A stretch of DNA of 42,037 nucleotides from Lysobacterales bacterium (lineage in GTDB: Bacteria > Pseudomonadota > Gammaproteobacteria > Xanthomonadales > SZUA-36): the NCBI GenBank assembly GCA_029859645.1, contig JAOUCS010000018.1, positions 1 to 42,037 of the forward strand, in the 5' to 3' direction. The position numbers were made by a program, and so were the translations under genes. Of this stretch, positions 15,933-24,275 are shown piece by piece; position 1 is the stretch's first letter, and each line of letters begins with the position of its first letter. The notes under the pieces are model-generated. The model ran no database searches. It was not told the origin of the DNA and saw only the letters and a program-made list of their open reading frames with translations.

Positions 15933-17663
15933 TTGAACATGGACACCTGGGCAGGCGTGGCGCAAGCCATCCTCGACGGTTTCAACCGGCACTACTCGCT
16001 GTTTCGCCAATACAGCCGTGAGGGCAAAGAGTGCTTTGAACGGGCTGACTGGGCTCGCGCTACCCAGGTGAGCCGCGAACGTATCATGGGTTATGAGCAA
16101 CGCGTTCAGGAAACCGTCGATGCGATCCAGCGCGATTTTCCCGAAGTGAGCAGGAACGCCGAACTCTGGCCGCGAATAAAGATCGTGTTCATCGGAAAAT
16201 TGATGAATCATTTGCAATCTGAATGTGCAGAAACATTCTATAATTCAGTAGCATGCAGAGTACTCCACAGAGATTACTACAAAGGTGACTATATCTTCTG
16301 GCGCCCGGCGATCAGCACGCAGTACCTGCGTGGATCACAACCGGCTTACCGCAGCTACTACCCCGACAGCGACGGCCTGCGGCGTTGCTTCCTTGAAATC
16401 CTGACCAGTTTCAACCTGGCTAATCGTTTTGAAAACCTCCGGCGCGATACACGCTACCTCGAACGCGCCCTGCTGGAACGGCGCTCTGACAACTGGAAGG
16501 CGAAACCCAACTTCCAGGTACAGGTGCTCGATTGCCTGTTTTACCGCAACAAGGCGGCCTATGTGGTGGGCAGGCTGATCAACGGCGATATCAAGCAGCC
16601 CTTTATTATCCCGATACTCCGTTATGACGATGGAACGATCGGCATTGATGCCCTGTTGATGCGCCAGAAAGACGTGGCTGTGCTGTTCAGCTTTTCGCGC
16701 GCCTATTTCCTGGTGGACATGGAAGTGCCATCCGCCTACGTGTCCTTCCTGCTATCCATCATGCCCCGCAAGTCGATTGTCGATCTGTACGCGATGCTGG
16801 GTTTGCAGAAGCAGGCCAAGACAATTTTCTACCGGGAGTTGCAGCACCACCTGAGGCATTCGCGGGACATGTTCCAGGTTGCGCCAGGTGTGCGCGGCAT
16901 GGTCATGCTGGTGTTCACGATGCCGTCCATGCCGTTTGTTTTCAAACTGATCAAGGACCGCTTCGATCCGCCGAAAACCGCTTCAAGACAGGAGGTTAAA
17001 AACAAGTACCTGCTGGTCAAGAACCATGACCGGGTTGGCCGGCTGGCCGATACGCTGGAGTATTCCAACGTCGCCATACCGCTGGAACGCATCGACCCCA
17101 ACCTGCTGGAGCAGTTGCAGAATGACGCCGCGGGTTCGGTTGAAGTCGATGGCGAGATGCTGGTCATCAAGCACATCTATATCGAACGGCGCATGGAGCC
17201 GTTGGATAATTATCTCGCGCAGGCGTCACCGCCCGAAAGAAAGCGCGCAATCAGGGATTACGGCAACTCTATCCGCGACCTCGCCGGAGCCAATATTTTC
17301 CCCGGGGATATGCTGAAGAAGAATTTTGGCGTCACCCGCCATGACCGCGTGGTATTTTACGACTACGATGAAATCTGTTACATCACGGAATGCAATTTTC
17401 GCAAGGTGCCGCCACCCCGTGACTTCAATGACGTCATGTCGGATACGCCCTGGTATTCGATCAGGGAGAATGATGTTTTTCCGGAAACGTTTGGCCCTTT
17501 CTTTTTCGCCGACCCGGTTGACATGCAACTATTCAAGGAAGACCACGCTGAATTGATGACCGCCACGTGGTGGAATGAGGTTAAGGAAAACATTCTTACC
17601 GGCAACCAGGCCGACGTTTTCCCCTACCCCCGGAACAGGCGCTTCAAATACCGTTACGGCTAG
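15933..17663 (+). CDS. aceK: Isocitrate dehydrogenase kinase/phosphatase
   Basis: 576 residues, full length for AceK (E. coli 578). The enzyme reversibly phosphorylates isocitrate dehydrogenase, diverting carbon to the glyoxylate bypass on acetate or fatty acids. An N-terminal regulatory region (about 1-310) precedes the kinase-fold domain. There the ATP loop PGVRGMVMLVFT, the lysine segment FVFKLIKDRF, and the catalytic segments RDLAGANIFPGDMLKKNFG and FYDYDEICYITE are well conserved. The TTG at 15933 is 9 nt after GGGAG and is preferred over the ATG at 15939. The gene is usually the third of aceBAK, but here no isocitrate lyase or malate synthase gene is nearby. Its TAG stop overlaps the stop of the convergent dehalogenase gene. 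Confidence 0.97.
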   Translation: MNMDTWAGVAQAILDGFNRHYSLFRQYSREGKECFERADWARATQVSRERIMGYEQRVQETVDAIQRDFPEVSRNAELWPRIKIVFIGKLMNHLQSECAETFYNSVACRVLHRDYYKGDYIFWRPAISTQYLRGSQPAYRSYYPDSDGLRRCFLEILTSFNLANRFENLRRDTRYLERALLERRSDNWKAKPNFQVQVLDCLFYRNKAAYVVGRLINGDIKQPFIIPILRYDDGTIGIDALLMRQKDVAVLFSFSRAYFLVDMEVPSAYVSFLLSIMPRKSIVDLYAMLGLQKQAKTIFYRELQHHLRHSRDMFQVAPGVRGMVMLVFTMPSMPFVFKLIKDRFDPPKTASRQEVKNKYLLVKNHDRVGRLADTLEYSNVAIPLERIDPNLLEQLQNDAAGSVEVDGEMLVIKHIYIERRMEPLDNYLAQASPPERKRAIRDYGNSIRDLAGANIFPGDMLKKNFGVTRHDRVVFYDYDEICYITECNFRKVPPPRDFNDVMSDTPWYSIRENDVFPETFGPFFFADPVDMQLFKEDHAELMTATWWNEVKENILTGNQADVFPYPRNRRFKYRYG

Positions 17664-18562
17664 GCCGAAGCGACCCAGTCGACCACGGCCCTGGCCCAAT
17701 TTTCGCCATCTTCCTCCTGGATGAAGTGGCGTCCTTTGAGCGAGACATGCGGTTGCCCACGAGTGCCTGGAACCAGCTTCAGGAACGGCTTTTCCCCACC
17801 CTGCATGATCGGGTCCGCGTCCGAAAAACACATCAATGCCGGCTTTTGCCACTGCATCAGTGCTTTCCAAGCGCTGCGATTGGCTTGTGCAGCGGGATCG
17901 TCCGGGGCAATCGGCACCAGCAGCGGAAACTGGCGCGCACCCGCCTTGTAATCATCGTCGGGAAAAGGCGCCCGGTAGGCCTCCATTTCCGCCTCACTCA
18001 AATCGCCATGACCAAACAGGTTGACGATCATACCGGTATCGAAAACCGGATCATCCTGGCTGAATCTGCGCCAGCGGTGGAAAGCCTCGTTGATCTGCTG
18101 GTCACCCGTCGGCAGGCCGGTGTTGGACAAGGAGAAACGAGCAAAACGGTCCGGATCTTCGGCCACTAGCCGTAGACCGATCAGGCCACCCCAGTCCTGC
18201 CCCAGCAGGGTGATATCACGGATTCCCAGCGCGCTGATCCATTGCGCCATCCAGTACACATGCTTCCGGTAGCTGTAGTCCTGTCGCCCAGCGGGCTTGT
18301 CAGACCGGCCGAATCCGACCAGGTCCGGAGCCAGCACGCGGAAACCCGCTGCGACGAATACCGGGATCATCTTCCGGTAAAGGTAACACCAGGTAGGTTC
18401 TCCATGCAGGCAAAGCACGACAGGTCCGCCTGGTGGCCCCTCGTCCAGGTAATGAATGCGCAGCGGGCCGAGGTCTTGATCGGACACTTCAACATAATGA
18501 GGCTGAAACGGAAAACCAGGCAGGCCCTCGAAACGATCGTCAGGTGTGCGCAGTACGGCCAT
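17660..18562 (-). CDS. Haloalkane dehalogenase-like alpha/beta hydrolase
   Basis: 300 residues, close to DhlA-type (HLD-I) haloalkane dehalogenases. These hydrolyse carbon-halogen bonds through an Asp nucleophile. Visible features are the start block [18 protein letters not shown], oxyanion HGEPTW (53-58), nucleophile D123 in GQDWGG with the adjacent halide-binding W124, a cap-domain FHRWRRFS tryptophan that may match the second halide-binding Trp, the acid in FSDADPIMQGG, and the catalytic His in GRHFIQEEDG. The ATG at 18562 has GGAGGAAG just upstream. It lies inside the end of msrQ (23-bp overlap), so the gene is translationally coupled to msrPQ. Natural substrate unknown; epoxide hydrolase activity is less likely. 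Confidence 0.88.
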   Translation of the reverse strand: MAVLRTPDDRFEGLPGFPFQPHYVEVSDQDLGPLRIHYLDEGPPGGPVVLCLHGEPTWCYLYRKMIPVFVAAGFRVLAPDLVGFGRSDKPAGRQDYSYRKHVYWMAQWISALGIRDITLLGQDWGGLIGLRLVAEDPDRFARFSLSNTGLPTGDQQINEAFHRWRRFSQDDPVFDTGMIVNLFGHGDLSEAEMEAYRAPFPDDDYKAGARQFPLLVPIAPDDPAAQANRSAWKALMQWQKPALMCFSDADPIMQGGEKPFLKLVPGTRGQPHVSLKGRHFIQEEDGENWARAVVDWVASA

Positions 18563-19148
18563 ACTTCCTCCAGAGTCGATAGGTGAGCAGGAACGCAAGC
18601 ACCAGGGCGTAGAGGCTTGCGTCGAGTGTATCGAGTTTAACTTGCCAGTAGAAGTGCCACACCCCCAGCATGGCGACCAGGTAAACCAGTCGGTGCAGTT
18701 TCTGCCAGCGCCTCCCGAGACGTCTCATCATGCCGTTGGTAGACGTAATCGCCAGCGGCACCAGCAGCAGGAGCGCGGCAAATCCAATGGTGATGTAAGG
18801 CCTTTCAGCAATGTCTTCGAAGATAGCCTGCAAATCAAAACGTTGGTCGAGCCCCGCGTAAACCATGAAATGCATCAACACGTAAAAAAAGGCAAACAGG
18901 CCGAGCATGCGGCGAAAACGGATCAGCCAGTTCTTACCGGTGATAAATCGAAGCGGTGTGACGGCCAGCGTAATCAGCAGAAAATTCAGCCCCCAGATGC
19001 CCAGCCGGTGAAGCAGCGTTTCGACCGGGTTGGCCCCGAGACTCATTCCCGCAATGCCAAAGGTTTCCAACCCGAGTTTGCCAAGGGGTACCAGGCAAAG
19101 CAGGAACAACAGGATTTTAGCCAGTCGAATCGAACCTGGGTCCATCAA
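18540..19148 (-). CDS. msrQ: MsrQ, haem-binding membrane subunit of periplasmic methionine sulfoxide reductase
   Basis: 202 residues with about six membrane helices, matching the ferric-reductase-like MsrQ (YedZ) family. Conserved histidines expected to hold b-type haem are seen in [33 protein letters not shown] and GVWHFYWQ. MsrQ passes electrons from the quinone pool or flavin to MsrP in the periplasm for repair of oxidised methionine residues. The ATG overlaps the msrP stop by four bases (ATGA), the normal msrPQ arrangement. Confidence 0.94.
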   Translation of the reverse strand: MMDPGSIRLAKILLFLLCLVPLGKLGLETFGIAGMSLGANPVETLLHRLGIWGLNFLLITLAVTPLRFITGKNWLIRFRRMLGLFAFFYVLMHFMVYAGLDQRFDLQAIFEDIAERPYITIGFAALLLLVPLAITSTNGMMRRLGRRWQKLHRLVYLVAMLGVWHFYWQVKLDTLDASLYALVLAFLLTYRLWRKYGRTAHT

Positions 19149-20092
19149 AAATTCTTGCGCAGATCCAGCCCGGCGTAGAGATTCGCCACTTCTTCCGCGT
19201 ATCCATTGAACATCAGCGTGGGCTGCTTTTCGGCAAACAGCCCTGCACCGATTCGCCGTTCCCTGGCCTGGCTCCAGCGCGGGTGACTGACCTCCGGATT
19301 CACATTGGCGTAAAAACCATACTCGCGAGGCGCCGCCATTTCCCAGGAAGTATTCGGCTGACGCTTGACAAATTCAATCTCGACGATGGACTTGATGCCC
19401 TTGAATCCGTACTTCCAGGGTACAACCAGGCGCAATGGCGCGCCGTTCTGGTTCGGCAACTCTTTGCCGTACACGCCCACGACCATCAACGTCAGCGGGT
19501 GCATCGCTTCGGCCAGCGTCAGGCCTTCGACATAGGGCCAGCGCAGAACGGGACGCTTCTGGCCCGGCATCTGTTTCGGGTCCAGCAGTGTTTTGAACCG
19601 GACAAAGCGCGCATCCGAACCCGGGTCGAAACGTTTCAGCAGGTCACCCAGCGGGAAACCGACCCAGGGCACCACCATCGACCATGCTTCCACGCAACGG
19701 TGGCGGTAGACGCGGTCTTCAAAGGTATGGGGGCTGACGATATCCTCGTAAGCGTATTCGCCCGGTTTTCCGCACTCACCGGAGACTTTGACAGTCCAGG
19801 GTGAGGTCACGAAATCCTGTGCATTGCGGTAAGGGTCCTCCTTACCGGTGCCGAACTCGTAAAAATTGTTGTAGGTCGTTACATCCTGCCAGGAATTGGG
19901 CTCCTCTTCGGTGCTGTAAGGCCCCTTGACCGTGTCCAGGTCTCGCCCCTGAGCCCGCAGGTTTGCGGGCATACCGGCCAAAGCCAGGCCAGCGCCGGCA
20001 GCCAGGCCTGCATCACGGATAAACTGGCGACGGTTGAGGTAATTGCGCTCGCTGGTAATTTCCCAGGAGTGTATTTTTTTTCCAGTATTCAA
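19145..20092 (-). CDS. msrP: MsrP, molybdopterin catalytic subunit of methionine sulfoxide reductase
   Basis: 315 residues. A twin-arginine signal ([21 protein letters not shown]) directs folded export with the molybdenum cofactor. The sulfite-oxidase-type domain has the Mo-ligand cysteine in [16 protein letters not shown] and further family blocks ([21 protein letters not shown]). It reduces free or protein-bound methionine sulfoxide in the periplasm with electrons from MsrQ. I place the start at TTG 20092, which has AGGAAG 6 nt upstream. An in-frame ATG at 20149 would add 19 residues, overlaps the end region of the upstream gene's spacer and lacks a ribosome binding site. Confidence 0.94.
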   Translation of the reverse strand: MNTGKKIHSWEITSERNYLNRRQFIRDAGLAAGAGLALAGMPANLRAQGRDLDTVKGPYSTEEEPNSWQDVTTYNNFYEFGTGKEDPYRNAQDFVTSPWTVKVSGECGKPGEYAYEDIVSPHTFEDRVYRHRCVEAWSMVVPWVGFPLGDLLKRFDPGSDARFVRFKTLLDPKQMPGQKRPVLRWPYVEGLTLAEAMHPLTLMVVGVYGKELPNQNGAPLRLVVPWKYGFKGIKSIVEIEFVKRQPNTSWEMAAPREYGFYANVNPEVSHPRWSQARERRIGAGLFAEKQPTLMFNGYAEEVANLYAGLDLRKNF

Positions 20093-20159
20093 GACTTCTT
20101 CCTGTTCGTTGTTGCCTATGAGACCCGACCGGGCCCCATTGCATTTCAAACAGTTTGGC

Positions 20160-21419
20160 TTACAAAGGCCCCGGCTTGTCAGGTCCTTCTGTCAGGGTTT
20201 CGCACAGTGGCACGGCGTCGTTGACGATTCGCTGTATCGGCACCGTTCCGGCCCGGCCGCTCTGGCCCAGATCATAGCTCACGTTTCCTGTAAAGCAGTC
20301 ATCGAACTCAACCGTCATTGAGCCATCCGATTCATTGACGACCGGGGGAGTTTCCGAATCCAATATCATTCCGGAACTCCAGGTAATGTCCAGATTGGCG
20401 GTATTACCGGTAAAAGGCCCAACCGCAGTCATCCAGCGATGACCCGGATCGCCGATCATGGCGGGTGTATCCGCCGGCGGGCGCTCGAGATCGTAGGTAA
20501 ACCAGGCCAGGAACATCAGGTTCTGCGTGTCAAACACATCGATCAGAAAACCCTGCCCGGTAGTCGGCGGATAGTACCAGCTTCCTGACATTGCGTAAGT
20601 GATGGAGAAAGGCGCCGGAGGTGCAAAAACATAAAAGAATTCGCCACTGGCGGGAGCCTGTAACGGCTGTGCCACGAAAAAATAGTCCTTGTTGGTCTCC
20701 AGTTCGACGTCACCCTCATCGTCCGCCCAAAATATGCGGTTATTGTAAGGATTGGCCGGATCGAAAGGAGCGGTGTAAATCTGCAGGCACATGTCCACAT
20801 CGAAATCGAGTGAAATATCGCGGTAGTAGTAAGTGCCGGTAGTGGAGACCTGAACAGGGCCGATCTGCTGATACTGTGAGTCGCCGCATTCAGAATCACT
20901 GGTTGGATCCCCGGGTGCAAAATCTCCCTCGGTCCACTCGGGAACTTCGACCTTGCTCACCGATGTTACCTCGCCTGGCCCTGAGTAAGTCACTGCCCAT
21001 GCGCCCTGGCGGTTGACCCAGACACGCTCCGGATTGCTGCACCAGAGCTGAACCACCAGCACGTAATTTACCCCGGCGATCAGGTTAACCTGGCTGGCTT
21101 CATCGATGCCAATTGGCGTGATCAGGTTATTCCCGGGACGATCGGGATCGAAGCTGTTTTCATAGACATTGGCGCTGATATCCACGCCCATTAAATTATA
21201 GGGGTCGGTCATGATGTAATTGCCGGTTGCCGCAACCTGAAATACACCGACTTCCTGGTAACCCAACGGATCAGTACCCCCGCAGGTGCCCGGCAACGGG
21301 GCGAGAAGTGGTTCGGACCCGTCAAAAACCCCCGAAACCACCGAATTTACGGCCAGGACGCTGAGCGGAAAAACCGCCAGCAGAAACATCAGTGCAGCTT
21401 GTTTAAGCCGGTTAGTCAT
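20160..21419 (-). CDS. Exported protein with two PPC-like repeats and a C-terminal GSWY domain
   Basis: 419 residues with a signal peptide (cleavage near LAVNS). Two related beta-rich modules follow, roughly 48-140 and 172-260. Both contain a short hydrophilic 'YQ.VG.FQV..TG.Y' start, a 'FDP..P.NN' segment and a late 'N.....V.QL/P' strand; they resemble bacterial pre-peptidase C-terminal (PPC) domains. Residues 279-405 form the GSWY domain ([33 protein letters not shown], and a closing TVPIQRI), also present in the serine hydrolase at 10575-12092. No catalytic residues are apparent. It lies upstream of msrP on the same strand. Function unknown. Confidence 0.78.
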   Translation of the reverse strand: MTNRLKQAALMFLLAVFPLSVLAVNSVVSGVFDGSEPLLAPLPGTCGGTDPLGYQEVGVFQVAATGNYIMTDPYNLMGVDISANVYENSFDPDRPGNNLITPIGIDEASQVNLIAGVNYVLVVQLWCSNPERVWVNRQGAWAVTYSGPGEVTSVSKVEVPEWTEGDFAPGDPTSDSECGDSQYQQIGPVQVSTTGTYYYRDISLDFDVDMCLQIYTAPFDPANPYNNRIFWADDEGDVELETNKDYFFVAQPLQAPASGEFFYVFAPPAPFSITYAMSGSWYYPPTTGQGFLIDVFDTQNLMFLAWFTYDLERPPADTPAMIGDPGHRWMTAVGPFTGNTANLDITWSSGMILDSETPPVVNESDGSMTVEFDDCFTGNVSYDLGQSGRAGTVPIQRIVNDAVPLCETLTEGPDKPGPL

Positions 21420-21479
21420 TAATTGTCCCCTGTCGAATTACGTCAAGTTGATCAGTGTGCAAATCTACGAGGCTGGGGA

Positions 21480-22208
21480 TCAGAATACAAGTGGTACGAG
21501 CCACCAGCTGCTCGCTTTGTAGTCAGTCCAGCCTTCATGCCGGGACATGCTGACTTCCTTCATGATCATGTTTACCGCGAATAAACCCAGCCACACCCAG
21601 GCCAGCACCAGGAAAGGCAGCCAGTGCCAGACCATCAGCGCAAAACTTCCATAGATCATCATCTCGCCCAGGTAATTGGGGTGTCGCACATAGCGGAACA
21701 TACCATCGGTAATCAAGCCCCTGCTGACTCTCAGCGTGAAGTACTTTTGTGCATCTGCGGCCAGCATGATGGCCGTGCCGGTAACGCAGAGGGTAATGCA
21801 GAGTGCGAACCAGGCGCCCTGGGACAACGGGTAGTCGGGCGCGGCCACGCCGGAAATCAGCAACCATCCGAACACCCAGTACCAACCCAGCACTCCGATA
21901 AATGCATTGATGCCACCGGCAATGGTGATGCGCACCTGCCAGCCCGTATCCGGAAAAGCCATATCCTTGATGAACCAGGCCAGGCCATAACTGCCATGCA
22001 AACCCAGGTAGATCCAGGCTGCAACGGAAAAATTGCCGTAATACCACATCAGGAATCCAAGAAAAAAGAACGTTCCACACTTCTGGAAATTGATCACCCA
22101 GGAGAATTTCCAGGGCCGGGGCCCGCCGCCGAAGTCCTGCACCATATAATCGGTTAACCTGCGTGTCCTGACGGCCCACGCAGGTGCCTCTACGCCGGTG
22201 GGGAGCAT
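21480..22208 (-). CDS. Membrane methyltransferase of the ICMT/PEMT/DUF1295 type
   Basis: Multi-pass protein (242 residues from the ATG at 22208; 254 if the TTG at 22244 is used). The C-terminal motif GMFRYVRHPNYLGEMMIYGSFALM is the SAM-binding R-x-x-RHPxYxGE signature shared by isoprenylcysteine carboxyl methyltransferases, phospholipid N-methyltransferases and steroid-reductase-like proteins. The closing MKEVSMSRHEGWTDYKASSWWLVP fits the same superfamily. Substrate is not predictable from sequence. The region starts with a soluble stretch (about 30 residues), then about five to six helices. Neither start has a strong ribosome binding site. Confidence 0.75.
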   Translation of the reverse strand: MLPTGVEAPAWAVRTRRLTDYMVQDFGGGPRPWKFSWVINFQKCGTFFFLGFLMWYYGNFSVAAWIYLGLHGSYGLAWFIKDMAFPDTGWQVRITIAGGINAFIGVLGWYWVFGWLLISGVAAPDYPLSQGAWFALCITLCVTGTAIMLAADAQKYFTLRVSRGLITDGMFRYVRHPNYLGEMMIYGSFALMVWHWLPFLVLAWVWLGLFAVNMIMKEVSMSRHEGWTDYKASSWWLVPLVF

Positions 22209-22332
22209 GATACTGAATTTCCGTAAGCCCGTTGAAAGGCACAATTGAATTCAACCAGGTTCCATTGCATGATGCTTCCCATTGAATTTCGCGACAATAC
22301 CCACATTATGCATGTGTCCCGCTACCTTGCCA

Positions 22333-22338
22333 TATAAT
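22333..22338 (+). promoter_or_regulatory. -10 element for the MepK-like gene
   Basis: Perfect TATAAT, 20 bp before the ATG at 22359, in the 150-bp divergent intergenic region. No good -35 lies at 16-18 bp. The implied leader is only about 13 nt and holds no Shine-Dalgarno. Confidence 0.4.
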
Positions 22339-22358
22339 CCGTCCATGCAATAATTCCG

Positions 22359-22889
22359 ATGAAGAAATCCATACTCATAACCGCCTGGCTCTCACTGCTG
22401 CTGGTCTCACCGCTGGTCTCACCCCTGGTCCTGGATGAACAGGATGATTCCAGAACCTTGCGGTTTTTTCACACCCACACCACGAAAACCCTGGCTGTCA
22501 CCTATTATCGCGACGGGCTGTACCTGCTTGAACCGATGGAGGAACTGCGGGCTTTCCTGGCGGACTGGCGTGATGGCGAGAAAAAGGAAATCGACCCCAG
22601 GCTGATGGACATCCTGTGGAAAATCCAACAGGTAAGCGGCAGCAATGAAACCTACGAGGTGATCTCCGCCTACCGTTCGCCCGGCACCAACCGGTACCTG
22701 CGGAACAAGAGCAATGGAGTGGCGCAGAATAGCCAGCATATCCTGGGTAAGGCAATTGATGTACGCTTGCGTGGCATGGACACCAGGAAACTGCGCGACG
22801 TGGCCCTGCAACTGAAACTGGGCGGCGTGGGTTACTACGAAAAAACAGATTTCATTCATGTCGACACCGGCCGTGTCCGGCGCTGGTAA
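22359..22889 (+). CDS. MepK/YcbK-like murein endopeptidase (DUF882, M15 fold)
   Basis: 176 residues with an N-terminal hydrophobic export signal whose end contains a small internal duplication (SPLVSPLV). The metallopeptidase core has SAYRSPGTNRYLR (103-115), the zinc-binding H127 and D134 in SQHILGKAIDVR, and H167 in FIHVDTGRVRRW. All are characteristic of DUF882 proteins. E. coli MepK of this family cleaves mDAP-mDAP (3-3) crosslinks in peptidoglycan, the bonds made by L,D-transpeptidases. That matches the L,D-transpeptidase gene 13 bp downstream, and the two genes are also neighbours in E. coli (ycbB-ycbK). Confidence 0.88.
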   Translation: MKKSILITAWLSLLLVSPLVSPLVLDEQDDSRTLRFFHTHTTKTLAVTYYRDGLYLLEPMEELRAFLADWRDGEKKEIDPRLMDILWKIQQVSGSNETYEVISAYRSPGTNRYLRNKSNGVAQNSQHILGKAIDVRLRGMDTRKLRDVALQLKLGGVGYYEKTDFIHVDTGRVRRW

Positions 22890-22902
22890 AGGGAAGTAAC
22901 GC

Positions 22903-24266
22903 TTGAGATTTACACTATTGGTCCTGGCAGCCGGCCTGGTTTTCTCCAATGTCGATGCAGCAGCACAGACAGACGTCGCGCAGGACATCCGACAATTACT
23001 CGGGCAGGAAAACCTGGCAGTCAATGGAGTAGATATCCTGGCCCGCGACATCGTCGAGCACGTCTACAAGGATAACGCTTACCAGCCTTACTGGACGGAC
23101 TCCGCAAATATCCTGGAACTGATGCAACTGATCGAAGGCGCGGCGGACCATGGACTCAAGCCAACGGACTATAACATCGAGCCGCTGCGAGCGATCCTGC
23201 AACGGCGGCAGCAAAACCCTTCGGCTGCAATTGCTGCAGAATCGGACATCATGCTTACAGAGAGCCTGCTCCGATATGGTTACAGCCGTCGCTATGGCAA
23301 GGCCGACCCCGCAAAACTCGACTCTGACTTCAATTTCCGCCGGGAAACGCTTCGCAATCAGTGCAGTTCGACGAAGACCTCGAGAAGGCCGTGAAGACAT
23401 TTCAGCAACGCCACTCGCTGGATGCTGACGGCATCGTCGGTAAGCAGACTATCGCCTCAATGAACGTCCCGGTTGAGCAGCGTATCGACCAGTTGCGCGC
23501 CTCGCTGGAACGCCTCCGCTGGGTCAACCAGGAAGCGGCAGACACGCTGGTCGCGGTGAATATTGCCGGGTTCAAAGCCTTCTTCTTCGAGGGCGGTGAA
23601 CTGAAGTGGACTACCCGCACGATGGTCGGCAAAACATACCGGCGCACACCCGTCTTTCGCGGCGATATCCAGTACATGGAATTCAATCCCACCTGGACCA
23701 TTCCGCCAGGCATCCTGCAGAACGATACACTGCCGGCCATCAAGCGTGACCCAAACTACCTGGCATCAAAAAACATCAGGGTGATTGACCGCAACGGAAA
23801 ATTCGTCGACCCGGCAACCGTTGACTGGAATCAATACTCCAATGGAGTTCCTTACACCCTGAGGCAGGACCCGGGCCTGAACAATTCACTGGGAACGGTC
23901 AAGTTCATTTTTCCCAACAAACATTTCGTATTCCTGCACGATACGCCCCATCGCGAGCTGTTTGACCGCCCGGAAAGGGCTTTTTCGTCCGGTTGCATCC
24001 GGGTTGAAGACCCTCTGACACTGGCCGAACTGTTACTGAACGATCCGGAGTACCAGAGATCGGACCTGCAGGCTGTCGTGGATTCTCGCAAAACCCAGCG
24101 TATCAGCCTCGCGAACACCATTCCTGTACTGATCCTCTACCTGACAGCAAGTGTAGATGAAAGCGGTAATGTTCTGTTTTACAAGGATATATACGACAGG
24201 GACTCAAAGGTTCTGGCTGCACTTGACGGTGATATAAAGATCGATCTGCCTGCCGTCGGCAATTGA
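22903..24266 (+). pseudogene. YcbB/LdtD-like L,D-transpeptidase, broken by internal deletion and frameshift
   Basis: The 5' part (TTG at 22903 after GGGAAG) encodes a signal peptide and the start of the scaffold domain, ending ...LLRYGYSRRYGKADPAKL... at codon 153, then runs out of frame to a stop at 23394. From 23361 a second frame (+1/-2 relative) encodes a peptidoglycan-binding segment (FDEDLEKAVKTFQQRHSLDADGIVG) and a full YkuD catalytic domain with HDTPHRELF and SSGCIRV (catalytic Cys codon 23994-23996), ending at 24266. Intact relatives have roughly a hundred residues between these parts, so a deletion of length not divisible by three probably joined them near 23355-23367. The catalytic half is well preserved. 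An assembly error is the main alternative. Confidence 0.85.
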
Positions 24267-24275
24267 CCACAGCAA

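Noticed and set aside
21535-22254. Long alternative frame inside the methyltransferase gene
   Set aside because: Lacks membrane-helix and RHPNYLGE motifs, which are in the other frame; composition is that of a shifted frame.
22378-22432. Short tandem repeat in the MepK-like signal peptide (CTGGTCTCACCGCTGGTCTCACC)
   Set aside because: A two-unit codon-level duplication that keeps the hydrophobic signal; no wider repeat array.
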